Positions 16,950-25,287 of a DNA stretch of 64,000 nucleotides are shown in pieces. The notes beneath the pieces were generated by a model. It did no database searches, had not been told where the DNA came from, and was given only the letters and a program-made list of their open reading frames with translations. The stretch is from UBA4733 sp036734945 (GTDB lineage: Bacteria; Chloroflexota; UBA4733): assembly GCA_036734945.1 (NCBI GenBank), contig DAIMXP010000009.1, forward strand, positions 1 through 64,000, read 5' to 3'. Numbering within the stretch: the stretch's first letter is position 1; the number at the start of each line of letters is the position of its first letter. A program made the translations under genes and the position numbers.

Positions 16950-19306
16950 TGGACGAACGCTTGGAGACGCCGAGCGGCGGCGTGCGCGTACAGGGTGGCT
17001 GGGGAGCGCTCACGGTCGGGCGCAGTGGACGGTTGATGGTGCGCCCACGGTCCGGTGAGCAGCCGGCGATTGCCACCGAAGGGGAAGAACTGGTCATCAC
17101 CAATGCCGGTGTGTTGGAACTGGGCCTGCCCGAAGGCTGTTCCCTCACCATCGTCGATCGCCAGGGCGCCGTGGAGATCCGCGACGGCAGTCAGGTGACG
17201 GCCCAAAATGTCACTGGCACCGTCACCATTCGCGGCTGCCAGGGAACCGTGACGGTCGAGGGCGGCGATGGCAGCGTCCAGCTCTTGAACGTGGGTGGCG
17301 CGGTGGACATCCGCAGCCGCAGTGGCGATGTCAAGGGCGGCGGCATCGGTCGACGCGTCAGCCTCGCTGACATCTCCGGTACCGTCCGCCTCAACGATAT
17401 TGCCGGTTCGTGCAACCTGGAGCGCATTGCCGGCAATGCCCAGGTCCACGATGTGGCAGGTGACGTCGCCGTGGCCGACGCCGGCGCCGGCCTCCGCCTG
17501 CAAGACATTTCCGGTCACGTCGCCATCACCACCCCGGTTGGCGGTGAATTGCTCTTGCACGACATCAAAGGCGGCGTCATGGCAGCGGGTTCAGGTGGCA
17601 ACCTGCGGCTGAGCGATGTGCAAGGCAGCATCCACCTGACCGGCAACATTGGCGGCGACTGTCACCTCAGCGAGTTGCTTGGGAACGTCACGCTCCAGTC
17701 CGTCGGGGGCAACCTGCGCCTGCGCGATGCAGGTGGGGCATTGGAGGTGACCGGCGATACGGGCGGCGATGTCTCGCTGGAAGACGTGGAGAGCGACGTG
17801 CTGCTTGGCGGCCAGATTGGCGGGAATCTCCGCCTCAAGGACGTCCGCGGTCGTGTCACGGTACAGGCCCCAATTGGCGGTGACGCCCAGTTGCGCGAGG
17901 TCCGGCAGGCCGTACAACTGGAGCAGGTCGGCGGCAACCTCCGCCTCGACGACTGCGCGGCCGGCGCTCGCGCCGCCACAGTGAGTGGGGACGTCCAAGG
18001 GGGGCGTATCGGTGGCGAGTTGAGTGTCAGGCAGGTCGGCGGAGCGCTGCGACTGCGCGATTCTGCCGCCAACGTGACGGCCGGTACCCTGGGCGGCAAT
18101 CTCCAACTGGAAGAGATGACCGGGACAATAAACATTGAACAAATCCAGGGCGGCGCGACGCTCACCCGCTCGTCCGGCGCTGTCGTGTTGCCTGGCGTCA
18201 ACGGGGATGTTCGTGTCATCGACTGTACCGGCGCAATCAATATCCAGGCATCCGGAAGTATCTACTACGCCGGAGCGCCACTGGCGGAAACGCCGGTGCG
18301 CCTCCAGACCGCCGGACACGCCTTATTGGCGCTGAACCCGGCAGCGGATCTGACGCTGGCACTCCGTGCCGACGCTGAGATCAATGTCGCCCTGACGCTG
18401 CAGGATGAGCAACGCGAGGAGCACCAGGTGAACGGTCGAATGGGTAACGGCGGCGCTCGTCTCGAGGTCGACGCAAACGGTAGCATTGGCGTGGTGCCGC
18501 GGGACCCCTCCAGCGCCGAAGCGGCGGAGCGCGGTGACGCCTCCTGGGGCAGGAAAGGCCCCTGGGGTTCCTGGAACCCGGGCGCCTGGGCGGCGGCTTG
18601 GAGTGGCATTGGCGACCCGGAGGCCTGGGGGCAGCGTCAGGCCCGCCACTTCCAGCAACGCTACGAGGGGATGGCCGAGCGCATCGCTCGACGCGCAGCA
18701 CACGAGGCCGAGCGCGCCACTCGCATGGCCGAACGTGAGGCCCGCCGCGCCGAATCCGAGGCCAGCCGCTGGGTGGCGCGTGCCACCGAAGGCGCGCAAC
18801 GCTATGTCACGGAGGCCGCCAACTTGGCACACCTGGCCGGCGAAACCAGCCGCGTGAGCCAGGAGGTCGGTCAGACAGTCAGCGATACCGTCCGTCAGAC
18901 CTTGCACACGCTGCGCGACAGTTTGGGGCCTGACGTGGAGCATTTGTTGGGCGACCTGGGCTTCGGCGGGCGCGGTGCGGGTCCGGGCGGGCCCGGCAGC
19001 GGGAATCCACCGTTCCGCCCGGGTCGGTCAGCCGGCCCCGGCCCACGTCCGCCGTCCCAGCGCATCCGCGTCGAGCCGGAGCCACCGCGCAGCCCCGAAG
19101 CACGGTCGATGTGGTCCCCAACGCCGCCGACACCGCCGGTTCCACCCACGCCGTCCTGGCAGCCGGGGTCCGAAGGCCCTGCAGCGGCGGCGCCCCGAAG
19201 CGCAGCGCAAGAGCGTCTGCGCATCCTGGAAGCCGTTCGCACCGGCGAACTGACTATCGAAGAGGCCGAGCGCCGGCTCGACACGCTGGAGCGCAGCGAA
19301 AGGTAG
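16949..19306 (+). CDS. Large DUF4097-like beta-repeat protein, 785 residues
   Basis: The start ATG at 16949 overlaps the previous stop. Residues 1-430 are a long run of repeats of about 18-20 residues (GGNLRLRDVGG-, GGDVQL-EV-, GGNLQLEEMTG), very probably a beta-helix or solenoid. Residues 560-660 are charged amphipathic helix (AERIARRAAHEAERATRMAE and onward), possibly membrane-surface binding or coiled. A Gly/Pro-rich linker follows, then the tail RLRILEAVRTGELTIEEAERRL, shared with its operon partner. No signal peptide or membrane segment is seen. The family role is poorly known, with envelope-stress association in Firmicutes relatives. It is about twice the usual length. Confidence 0.78.
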   Translation: MDERLETPSGGVRVQGGWGALTVGRSGRLMVRPRSGEQPAIATEGEELVITNAGVLELGLPEGCSLTIVDRQGAVEIRDGSQVTAQNVTGTVTIRGCQGTVTVEGGDGSVQLLNVGGAVDIRSRSGDVKGGGIGRRVSLADISGTVRLNDIAGSCNLERIAGNAQVHDVAGDVAVADAGAGLRLQDISGHVAITTPVGGELLLHDIKGGVMAAGSGGNLRLSDVQGSIHLTGNIGGDCHLSELLGNVTLQSVGGNLRLRDAGGALEVTGDTGGDVSLEDVESDVLLGGQIGGNLRLKDVRGRVTVQAPIGGDAQLREVRQAVQLEQVGGNLRLDDCAAGARAATVSGDVQGGRIGGELSVRQVGGALRLRDSAANVTAGTLGGNLQLEEMTGTINIEQIQGGATLTRSSGAVVLPGVNGDVRVIDCTGAINIQASGSIYYAGAPLAETPVRLQTAGHALLALNPAADLTLALRADAEINVALTLQDEQREEHQVNGRMGNGGARLEVDANGSIGVVPRDPSSAEAAERGDASWGRKGPWGSWNPGAWAAAWSGIGDPEAWGQRQARHFQQRYEGMAERIARRAAHEAERATRMAEREARRAESEASRWVARATEGAQRYVTEAANLAHLAGETSRVSQEVGQTVSDTVRQTLHTLRDSLGPDVEHLLGDLGFGGRGAGPGGPGSGNPPFRPGRSAGPGPRPPSQRIRVEPEPPRSPEARSMWSPTPPTPPVPPTPSWQPGSEGPAAAAPRSAAQERLRILEAVRTGELTIEEAERRLDTLERSER

Positions 19307-19357
19307 GAGGCCCCCATCCAACGAGACGCCAGCGGTGAAAATTGAAGGGATAGCATT

Positions 19358-19591
19358 GTGGAGTTGCCGAGGTTACACCTGGGCGAACAGGATGGTCGGG
19401 CACTGCTGGCTCCGTTGCGCGCCGATCTGGAGGCATTGGAGCGGCGCACAGCTCGCCATGCCACCCGGTTAAAACTGCTTCCGGCCGATCAGGAACGTTT
19501 GAGCGCGGCGTTGCTGGCTGTTCAACGAGCACGTCGTGCGGTGGACGAACTTTGGGAGACAGCCGTCAGAGAGGAATCGTATGCCAGATAA
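19358..19591 (+). CDS. Small helical hypothetical protein
   Basis: 77 residues from GTG at 19358, strongly helical and Leu/Ala/Arg-rich (LRADLEALERRTARHATRLK, LLAVQRARRAVDELWE), compatible with a short coiled coil. It overlaps the start of the next gene by 11 bases. Its place after the DUF4097 genes suggests it belongs to that operon. No family was recognised. Confidence 0.55.
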   Translation: MELPRLHLGEQDGRALLAPLRADLEALERRTARHATRLKLLPADQERLSAALLAVQRARRAVDELWETAVREESYAR

Positions 19592-20321
19592 GAAGCGCGT
19601 ACTCATCACCGGCGCAGGCGGCCGCATCGGCAGCAGCCTGGCGGAGCAACTTAAAGATCGCTTTGCGCTTCGCCTGCACTACCACCCAACCGTCCCGGAA
19701 CAGCCCCCGGTGGACGATGTGGTGCAGGGCAACATCTCCCGCTTTGCCGAGATCGCTCCGGCCCTGGAGGGCATGCAGGCGGTCGTCCACTTGGCGGGCA
19801 ATCCCAGCACCCAGGCGGGCTGGGAGAGCGTGCGCGACAACAACATCGAAGGCACGTACAACGTCTTCGAGGCGGCCCGTCAGGCGGGAGTACAGAAGAT
19901 CGTCTTTGCCACCACCAACCATGTGATGGGCATGTACGATCGGGACGGCGCCTGGCCCGTGTACTCCACCCAGCCGGTGCGGCCGGACTCGCTCTACGGC
20001 GTATCGAAAGCCTTTGGTGAGAACCTTGCCCGTCACTATGCCGACCGCTACGGCATCTCCGCCATTTGCCTACGCATCGGCTGGTTCCTGCCGCAGCCGC
20101 GCGACGAGATCAGCCGCTGGATGTGGCTCAGCCCGCGCGACTGCGCCCAACTGGTAACACTCTCGCTGGAGAGCACCCTACCTTTCGGCGTCTTCTACGC
20201 CATCTCCGGCAACAGCAGTCGCCACTGGGACATCACCGACACCATCGAGAAACTCGGCTACCGTCCTCAGGACGACGCGGACCTCACCCCCAACCCCTCT
20301 CCTGAGCGGAGAGGGGAGTAG
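19581..20321 (+). CDS. NAD-dependent epimerase/dehydratase family protein
   Basis: 246-residue extended short-chain dehydrogenase. It has the glycine motif GAGGRIGSS, VHLAGNPS, an active-site region with YGVSKAFGE (Tyr and Lys of the YxxxK motif) and the substrate-loop sequence LRIGWFLP. The ATG at 19581 follows GAGAGGA. It resembles uronate dehydrogenases and sugar epimerases, so uronate oxidation is possible given the lyase and sulfatase genes elsewhere. The last twelve residues (LTPNPSPERRGE) and the stop codon come from the intergenic palindrome at 20279-20382, so the native C-terminus has been replaced. Confidence 0.87.
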   Translation: MPDKKRVLITGAGGRIGSSLAEQLKDRFALRLHYHPTVPEQPPVDDVVQGNISRFAEIAPALEGMQAVVHLAGNPSTQAGWESVRDNNIEGTYNVFEAARQAGVQKIVFATTNHVMGMYDRDGAWPVYSTQPVRPDSLYGVSKAFGENLARHYADRYGISAICLRIGWFLPQPRDEISRWMWLSPRDCAQLVTLSLESTLPFGVFYAISGNSSRHWDITDTIEKLGYRPQDDADLTPNPSPERRGE

Positions 20322-20382
20322 AAAGAGCGCAGCCCCCGTCGTCTCCCCTCTCCGTCCAGGAGAGGGGCAGGGGGTGAGGTCC
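20279..20382. repeat. Palindromic REP-like element supplying the end of the epimerase gene
   Basis: The outer arms at 20279-20303 and 20358-20382 pair with two mismatches (GGACCTCACCCCC and its complement at the ends). A second perfect 12-bp stem, CGGAGAGGGGAG, lies inside at 20307-20318 and 20343-20354. The left arm is translated as the tail of the epimerase, and the right arm abuts the stop of the minus-strand dehydrogenase. It may act as a bidirectional terminator between the convergent genes. Confidence 0.8.
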
Positions 20383-20383
20383 C

Positions 20384-21136
20384 TTACAGTCCCCCCGCTC
20401 CGCCGTCAATCACGATCACTGAACCGGTGGCCAATGAGAAGCCGGCGGCAACATCGAGGATGACGGACGCGATGTCCTCAGGGGTGGCAACCCGCCGCAG
20501 CGGACTGGACTTGGCGGCGCCGGCGACGCGCGACTCGCGGCCGGTGTTCCAGGGCGAATCGACCATGCCTGGCGCCACGGTGTTGACGCGCACATCCGGC
20601 GCCAGCACGCCCGCCAGGCCCTTAGTAAGCGCTATGACCGCCGCTTTGGAAGCGGCGTAGGCGAGCGAACTGCCGCTGCCCGTGATGCCGGCCTTGGAGG
20701 ACACATTGATGATCTGCCCTTTGGCTTGCCGCAGCGCCGGGGCGGCGGCACGGCAACACCAGAAGAGCCCTTTGACGTTAACGTCGTAAATGCGATCCCA
20801 CTTCTCTTCCGTCATGCCTTCCAGGTCGGCCAGGTCGACGAAGAATGTGGTTCCCGCGTTGTTCACGAGGATATCGAGCCGGCCGAATTCCTTGACCACC
20901 GCGTCGACCATGGCCCGCACGCGCCCCTCGTCGGCAACGTCCCCCTGGAGGAGCAAGCCGCGACTACCGGCGGCTTCGACGTCCGCCAGCGTTCTGCGTG
21001 CCCCCTCTTCCGACTTGCCGTAGTTTATACCGATGCCCGCCGCTCCCTCTGCCGCAAAGAGCCGCGCTGTTGCCTGCCCGATGCCCGACGACGCGCCGGT
21101 AATCAGGGCAACCTTGCCATGCAACCTACCTGCCAT
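20384..21136 (-). CDS. SDR family oxidoreductase
   Basis: 250-residue classical short-chain dehydrogenase. It shows the cofactor motif TGASSGIG, NNAGT, a Ser in INVSSKAG and the catalytic YAASKAA (YxxxK), then VNTVAPGMVDSPW and a C-terminal end typical of 3-oxoacyl-ACP-reductase-like enzymes. ATG at 21136 follows GAGGAA. It is a single gene between the REP-like element and element B. The substrate is unknown; a fabG symbol would be over-precise. Confidence 0.9.
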   Translation of the reverse strand: MAGRLHGKVALITGASSGIGQATARLFAAEGAAGIGINYGKSEEGARRTLADVEAAGSRGLLLQGDVADEGRVRAMVDAVVKEFGRLDILVNNAGTTFFVDLADLEGMTEEKWDRIYDVNVKGLFWCCRAAAPALRQAKGQIINVSSKAGITGSGSSLAYAASKAAVIALTKGLAGVLAPDVRVNTVAPGMVDSPWNTGRESRVAGAAKSSPLRRVATPEDIASVILDVAAGFSLATGSVIVIDGGAGGL

Positions 21137-21183
21137 TGGTACCTATTCCTCCCGCTCAAACTGCGGTCCCATCGTAGCACGCC

Positions 21184-21327
21184 ATCCGGGCTAAGTGCGC
21201 CACAGAGTTTCGCAGTGCCTGCTTGCCTCCCTCAGGGGGATCGGCCGCATGCACTGTATCGCAGTGAATCGCTCCACTGGGCAGCAACCGACCGGCGCGA
21301 AAACTTGTGGCGCACTTATCCGGGCTA
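21184..21327. mobile_element. MITE-like element B: 124 bp with terminal inverted repeats and 10-bp direct repeats
   Basis: The direct repeat ATCCGGGCTA occurs at 21184-21193 and 21318-21327. The enclosed ends are inverted: the left end reads AGTGCGCCACAGAGTTTCGC and the reverse complement of the right reads AAGTGCGCCACAAGTTTTCG. There is no gene inside. End sequence and duplication length match element A. It lies in the divergent gap between the SDR gene and the histidine kinase. Confidence 0.75.
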
Positions 21328-21419
21328 CTCGCCCGCCAGGCAGAGCCAGTGCGCCGTATGCTTAAACAAACAGTATGGTTCGCACCGCAGCCGTTTCTGA
21401 AAGGGTTTAACGAGGACGC

Positions 21420-22622
21420 ATGTCTGAGGCCGGCGGATTGCAACATCAGGACACGATTCGCCTCTCGGCGTTCGTCGATCATTCGGACCTCCGACGCGTG
21501 GTGGACGTTCTGCGGTCGGCACGCGACACTATCCTGGATGGCTGGCTCGACTCGGTGGCGGCGCAGCCGTTCCATCTCGGCCGACGGGAGCGAGCGATTG
21601 CCGACCACATTCCCCGCGTGTTTGATCGTCTCCTCGAACTGCTTGCCGCGCAGGAGGATCTGGACCAGCTCGCGGAAACTCCCGCCACGGATCCCGACTA
21701 CCTTCGTGACGCCCGCGAGCACGCCAAAATGCGAGCAGCTCAAGGGCTGACGGCGGCCGATGTCACTGTCGAGTTCCGGCTGCTTCGGCACCAAATCTGG
21801 GCGGCGTTACGGCGCGGCTTGCCTGAGGAGACGACGACGGGCAACCTCATTGGCGCTGAACTGCTCATCAACCATGCCATCGACGGAGCCACCGGCGTCG
21901 CCCTCAACTACTACCAACAGGCGCTCGAAGAAGCGCTGGACGACTTTATTGCCATCGCCGCCCACGACCTCGGCAATCCATTGACCGGCATCAAGGGGAC
22001 AGTTCAACTGCTCAGTCGGCGTGCAGCAGCACAGCGGCTGACGCTGGAAGGCCTGGCGGAAGGCTTGCGGACGATGCAAGAGCAAACCTCCGCCATGGAA
22101 CGGCTCCTCCATAATATGCTCGACGCCACTCGCGTCAGAGCGGGCCAAATGAGCCCGCAACGGCAACCGGCAGACCTCATCGCCATCGTACACCATGCCG
22201 TGAAGTTGCTGGGTCAGGAGGCCCAGCGGCGGGTGGTGATCGCGACGGAGTTCGCCTCCCTGGTCGGCAACTGGGAAGCCGAACGAATCGAGCAGGTCCT
22301 GGAAAACCTCATCTCCAATGGCCTTAAGTACGCCCCTGAAGGGACTGTCCGGGTGACCATCGAGGAAAGGCAAAACATGGCGATCCTCCGCGTGATCGAC
22401 CAGGGGATCGGTCTGAGTACCGAGGATCACGCCCGGCTCTTTCAGCGCTATTTCCGCTCGCAGGCGGCGATTGAGCGCCGGGTCGAAGGCACAGGGCTGG
22501 GCCTGTTCATCTGCCGCGGCATTGTCGACGCGCACGGTGGCCGCATCACCGCCATCTCCGACGGGCCGGGTACGGGCACGACGATGACCGTGTTCTTGCC
22601 GCTGGGGGTGCCGTCGGCGTAG
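21420..22622 (+). CDS. Sensor histidine kinase with RsbR-like N-terminal domain
   Basis: 400 residues, no membrane segment. The N-terminal ~170 residues are helical and resemble the RsbR/RsbT co-antagonist or globin-like sensory type (RDTILDGWLDSVAAQP onwards). HisKA follows with the phospho-acceptor in FIAIAAHDLGNPLTGIKG (near residue 186), then an HATPase domain with N-box ENLISNGLKYAP, G1 DQGIGL and G2 GTGLGLFICRG. A cytoplasmic signal is likely sensed. ATG at 21420 follows AACGAGGA. No response regulator is adjacent, so this is an orphan kinase. Confidence 0.88.
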   Translation: MSEAGGLQHQDTIRLSAFVDHSDLRRVVDVLRSARDTILDGWLDSVAAQPFHLGRRERAIADHIPRVFDRLLELLAAQEDLDQLAETPATDPDYLRDAREHAKMRAAQGLTAADVTVEFRLLRHQIWAALRRGLPEETTTGNLIGAELLINHAIDGATGVALNYYQQALEEALDDFIAIAAHDLGNPLTGIKGTVQLLSRRAAAQRLTLEGLAEGLRTMQEQTSAMERLLHNMLDATRVRAGQMSPQRQPADLIAIVHHAVKLLGQEAQRRVVIATEFASLVGNWEAERIEQVLENLISNGLKYAPEGTVRVTIEERQNMAILRVIDQGIGLSTEDHARLFQRYFRSQAAIERRVEGTGLGLFICRGIVDAHGGRITAISDGPGTGTTMTVFLPLGVPSA

Positions 22623-22646
22623 GGACAGGGGCGGCCCTACCCCCAC

Positions 22647-24446
22647 TTACGTCAGCTCCAAACTCTTCTCCGCAATCAGCCGCAATGCCAGTTCGCGGAA
22701 CTCCGCGATCGGCCTGGCGCCAAGGTCCTGGCCGTTGCGGACGCGCACGGCCACCTGTTCCGCCTGTACTTCCTTGTCGCCGACGATCAGCATGTAGGGC
22801 GTCTTCTGCAACTGGGCGTCGCGGATCTTGGCGCGCATTCCCTCGCGTCGGTCATCCACGTCGACGCGAATGCCGGCAGCCAACAACTCCTTCGCCACCC
22901 GCTCCGCGTACTCGTTGTGGCGATCTGCAATTGGGATGACCAGGGCCTGCACTGGTGACAACCAAAGCGGGAAGGCCCCGGCGAAGTGCTCGATCAGGAT
23001 GGCCATGAAGCGCTCCACCGACCCAAGAATGGCCCGATGCAGCATCACGGGACGAGCTGGCGTCCCTTCCGGCGTGATGAAAGTAAGATTGAAGCGCTCG
23101 GGCAGGTTGAAGTCGAGCTGTAGCGTCGCCAACTGCAGGGTGCGTCCCAGGGCATCTGTCGCGTTGAAGTCGATCTTCGGACCGTAGAAGGCGGCTTCAC
23201 CAACCTCTTCGACCCACGTCGCTTGTTTGGCTCGTAGCACTTCCCGCAACTGCTCCTGCGAAGTCGTCCAGGTCTGGGTATCACCGAGGTACTTTTCTGG
23301 ATGCGCCTCATCCCATAGTGACAGCCGCACGGTCAAGGGCATAGCGAAGGGTCGGTAAAACCCTTCGACGATGGAATAGATGCCTAAAGCTTCTTCCATG
23401 ACCTGCTCCGGCCGGCAAAAGACGTGGGCATCGTCCTGCGTCAGGGAGCGGACCCGCGATAGCCCGAGCAGCGTGCCGGGGAGTTCATCCCGGTAGCAGG
23501 TCGTCACTTCGGAAAATCGGATCGGCAGGTCTCGGTAGCTACGCTGGCGGGCTGCGTAGATTTGCGTGTGGTGCGGGCAGTTCATTGGCTTCAGGGCAAA
23601 GTCCTCGCCACTCTTGCCTGAGACGTGGAAGAGATCTTCCTTGAACTTCTCCCAGTGACCGCTCACCTTGTACAGTTCGCTCCTGGTGATGTGGGGAATG
23701 GTCACCCGCTGGTAGCCCAGGGGCTCCTGCAGCGACTGCACGAACTCTTCCAGCAACCGCCGAATCAGCGTGCCGCGCGGCGTGAAGAGCGGCAACCCGG
23801 CGCCAACGAGGTCGGAAAAAGTGAAGAGATCGAGCTCCTGACCCAACCTGCGGTGATCGCGCTTCTTCGCCTCCTCCAGCAGCCAGAGATGGCGATCTAA
23901 CTGCTCCTGCGTCTCAAAGGCGAGGCCGTAGACGCGCTGGAGCATCGGTTGATGCTCATCGCCGTGCCAGTAGGCCCCGGCGACGGAGCGCAGCTTGAAG
24001 GGCCCGACCTTGCCGGTGCTGGCGACGTGGGGCCCGGCGCAGAGGTCGACGAAGTCGCCATCAGTAAAGAAGGTGATACGTTCATCCTCGGCGAACCGGT
24101 CGATCAAATCGACCTTATAGACCTCGTTGCGCCCGGCAAAGTAGCGGCGGGCCTCCTCGCGGCTGACTTCGCTGAGCACAAAGGGGTAATCCTCAACGAC
24201 GATCCTTGCCATTTCGGCTTCGATGGTCGCGAAGTCCTCAGGCGAAAAAGTGTGCGGCGAGTCGAAGTCGTAGTAGAAGCCGTCTTCGATTGCCGGACCG
24301 ATGCCGAACCGCGTGCCCCGAAACAGACGTTGCACCGCCTGGGCCATGATGTGCGCAGTCGAGTGACGCATGCGCAAGAGGGGCGAGCCATCTCGGGTCG
24401 CCACCGTTGCGCCCGCCCGCTCGCTTCCAGCCTCACCCGTTACCAT
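22647..24446 (-). CDS. thrS: Threonine-tRNA ligase
   Basis: 599 residues. It charges tRNA-Thr. The N-terminal editing domain carries HSTAHIMAQAVQ. The class II catalytic core has the zinc-binding MNCPHHTQIY, motif 2 with FSEVTTCYRDE and motif 3 with LHRAILGSVERFM. The C-terminal anticodon-binding domain follows. Only about 24 residues precede the editing domain, so the TGS domain of standard ThrS (about 640 residues) is absent. ATG at 24446 follows GAGGAGG. Expression is controlled by the T-box immediately upstream. Confidence 0.95.
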   Translation of the reverse strand: MVTGEAGSERAGATVATRDGSPLLRMRHSTAHIMAQAVQRLFRGTRFGIGPAIEDGFYYDFDSPHTFSPEDFATIEAEMARIVVEDYPFVLSEVSREEARRYFAGRNEVYKVDLIDRFAEDERITFFTDGDFVDLCAGPHVASTGKVGPFKLRSVAGAYWHGDEHQPMLQRVYGLAFETQEQLDRHLWLLEEAKKRDHRRLGQELDLFTFSDLVGAGLPLFTPRGTLIRRLLEEFVQSLQEPLGYQRVTIPHITRSELYKVSGHWEKFKEDLFHVSGKSGEDFALKPMNCPHHTQIYAARQRSYRDLPIRFSEVTTCYRDELPGTLLGLSRVRSLTQDDAHVFCRPEQVMEEALGIYSIVEGFYRPFAMPLTVRLSLWDEAHPEKYLGDTQTWTTSQEQLREVLRAKQATWVEEVGEAAFYGPKIDFNATDALGRTLQLATLQLDFNLPERFNLTFITPEGTPARPVMLHRAILGSVERFMAILIEHFAGAFPLWLSPVQALVIPIADRHNEYAERVAKELLAAGIRVDVDDRREGMRAKIRDAQLQKTPYMLIVGDKEVQAEQVAVRVRNGQDLGARPIAEFRELALRLIAEKSLELT

Positions 24447-24471
24447 CGCTGATCCTCCTCGCTATCACAAC

Positions 24472-24740
24472 AAAAAGCGCTCTCGCCCACGTTGGGCGAG
24501 AGCGCTCATGCTCACGCGGTTCCACCACGTTTCCCGTACAACCTGCCTACGGGCAGCACGGCTCGTTACCGGCGGTATCGTGCCGTTACGGGCTGCTTAT
24601 GACCTCACCCTCGGGTCAAGTCCATCGCAACCTGCTCCGAGGTGGTGTTCTCCCGACGCGCGCGTGGCGGCTTGCAGCCAACGGCCGGCCTTCTCTGAGC
24701 GGGCGCTGTCGGGGTACTGGTCCTCATCAAGGCGATTCTG
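24472..24740 (-). promoter_or_regulatory. T-box riboswitch of thrS with terminator
   Basis: On the minus strand the leader shows a stem I beginning near GATGAGGACCAGTACC (AGTA motif), a specifier-loop region GAACACCACCTC in which ACC is a threonine codon, and the T-box TGGTGGAACCGCG at 24515-24527. A perfect 14-bp terminator stem (24476-24506) with a U-tract follows. Uncharged tRNA-Thr would stabilise the antiterminator and allow thrS transcription. The exact specifier codon is inferred. Confidence 0.9.
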
Positions 24741-24806
24741 CAGTTGTGGCTCAACGATACCATGGCGGACATCGCCGGCCGGGTCAGCGCGCTGGTCGCC
24801 TCTCCA

Positions 24807-25001
24807 TCAGGGCAGGCGGACGAGGAACCCTTGCTCGCGGGCTACGGCGTAGCCGATGCGCGCGGCCGACACGAGGCAGATGCCGGCAAACATGCCGAGG
24901 GCCGGCGCCATGTGCAAATAGGCGGTGACACAGAAGATCAAGGCAACGCCAAACAGGGCGACGGCGATCGGCATTCGGTACTCGGCGGGAATTTCGTACA
25001 T
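24807..25001 (-). CDS. Small two-helix membrane protein
   Basis: 64 residues from ATG at 25001, preceded by GAGGAGA. Two hydrophobic segments (about 10-30 and 33-50) lie close together. A longer upstream frame is open but has no ribosome site and looks non-native. No family was recognised. It lies upstream of the thrS T-box on the same strand. Confidence 0.6.
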   Translation of the reverse strand: MYEIPAEYRMPIAVALFGVALIFCVTAYLHMAPALGMFAGICLVSAARIGYAVAREQGFLVRLP

Positions 25002-25158
25002 GAACGTCTCCTCAGTCAACTTCCGTTGCACTGCTGCATCGCTCCGGCGTGCGCGCTCGAACACAACAATTGTGGTATACCACGCAGCAGCGCGACGCCC
25101 CCCCGACGGTCCTACTGCCGGGTCCTGGCTCGCTGCGTGGAGGGATGTGGTAGCATCT

Positions 25159-25174
25159 CTCACGTTCACGTGAG
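25159..25174. promoter_or_regulatory. Perfect palindrome upstream of the ABC exporter operon
   Basis: CTCACGT-TC-ACGTGAG is a perfect 7-bp dyad. The phrase GGTAGCATCTC occurs twice, just before the palindrome and again within the following short frame. A regulator binding site is possible but nothing else supports it. Confidence 0.4.
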
Positions 25175-25182
25175 CGAGAGCA

Positions 25183-25287
25183 ATGGCCGAAACGGAATTC
25201 CTACAGATCGATGAGGTAGCATCTCGCATCGGTCTCAATGAGCAGGCAACGCCCAGGCAGTTGCCAGCGGCAGAGGCCCATCCGTGA
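25183..25287 (+). CDS. Possible 34-residue leader ORF coupled to the ABC exporter
   Basis: ATG at 25183 opens a short frame (MAETEFLQIDEVASRIGLNE and 14 more residues). Its TGA overlaps the GTG start of the exporter gene (GTGA), the geometry of translational coupling. The upstream purine stretch GAGCGAGAG is a fair ribosome site, while the exporter GTG itself has no strong one. No homologous family is known to me; it may be a real small protein or only a coupling leader. Confidence 0.4.
   Translation: MAETEFLQIDEVASRIGLNEQATPRQLPAAEAHP

Noticed and set aside
24541..24760. Small protein frames in the thrS leader
   Set aside because: The region is fully explained by the T-box structure; the open frames have no ribosome sites or protein-like composition.
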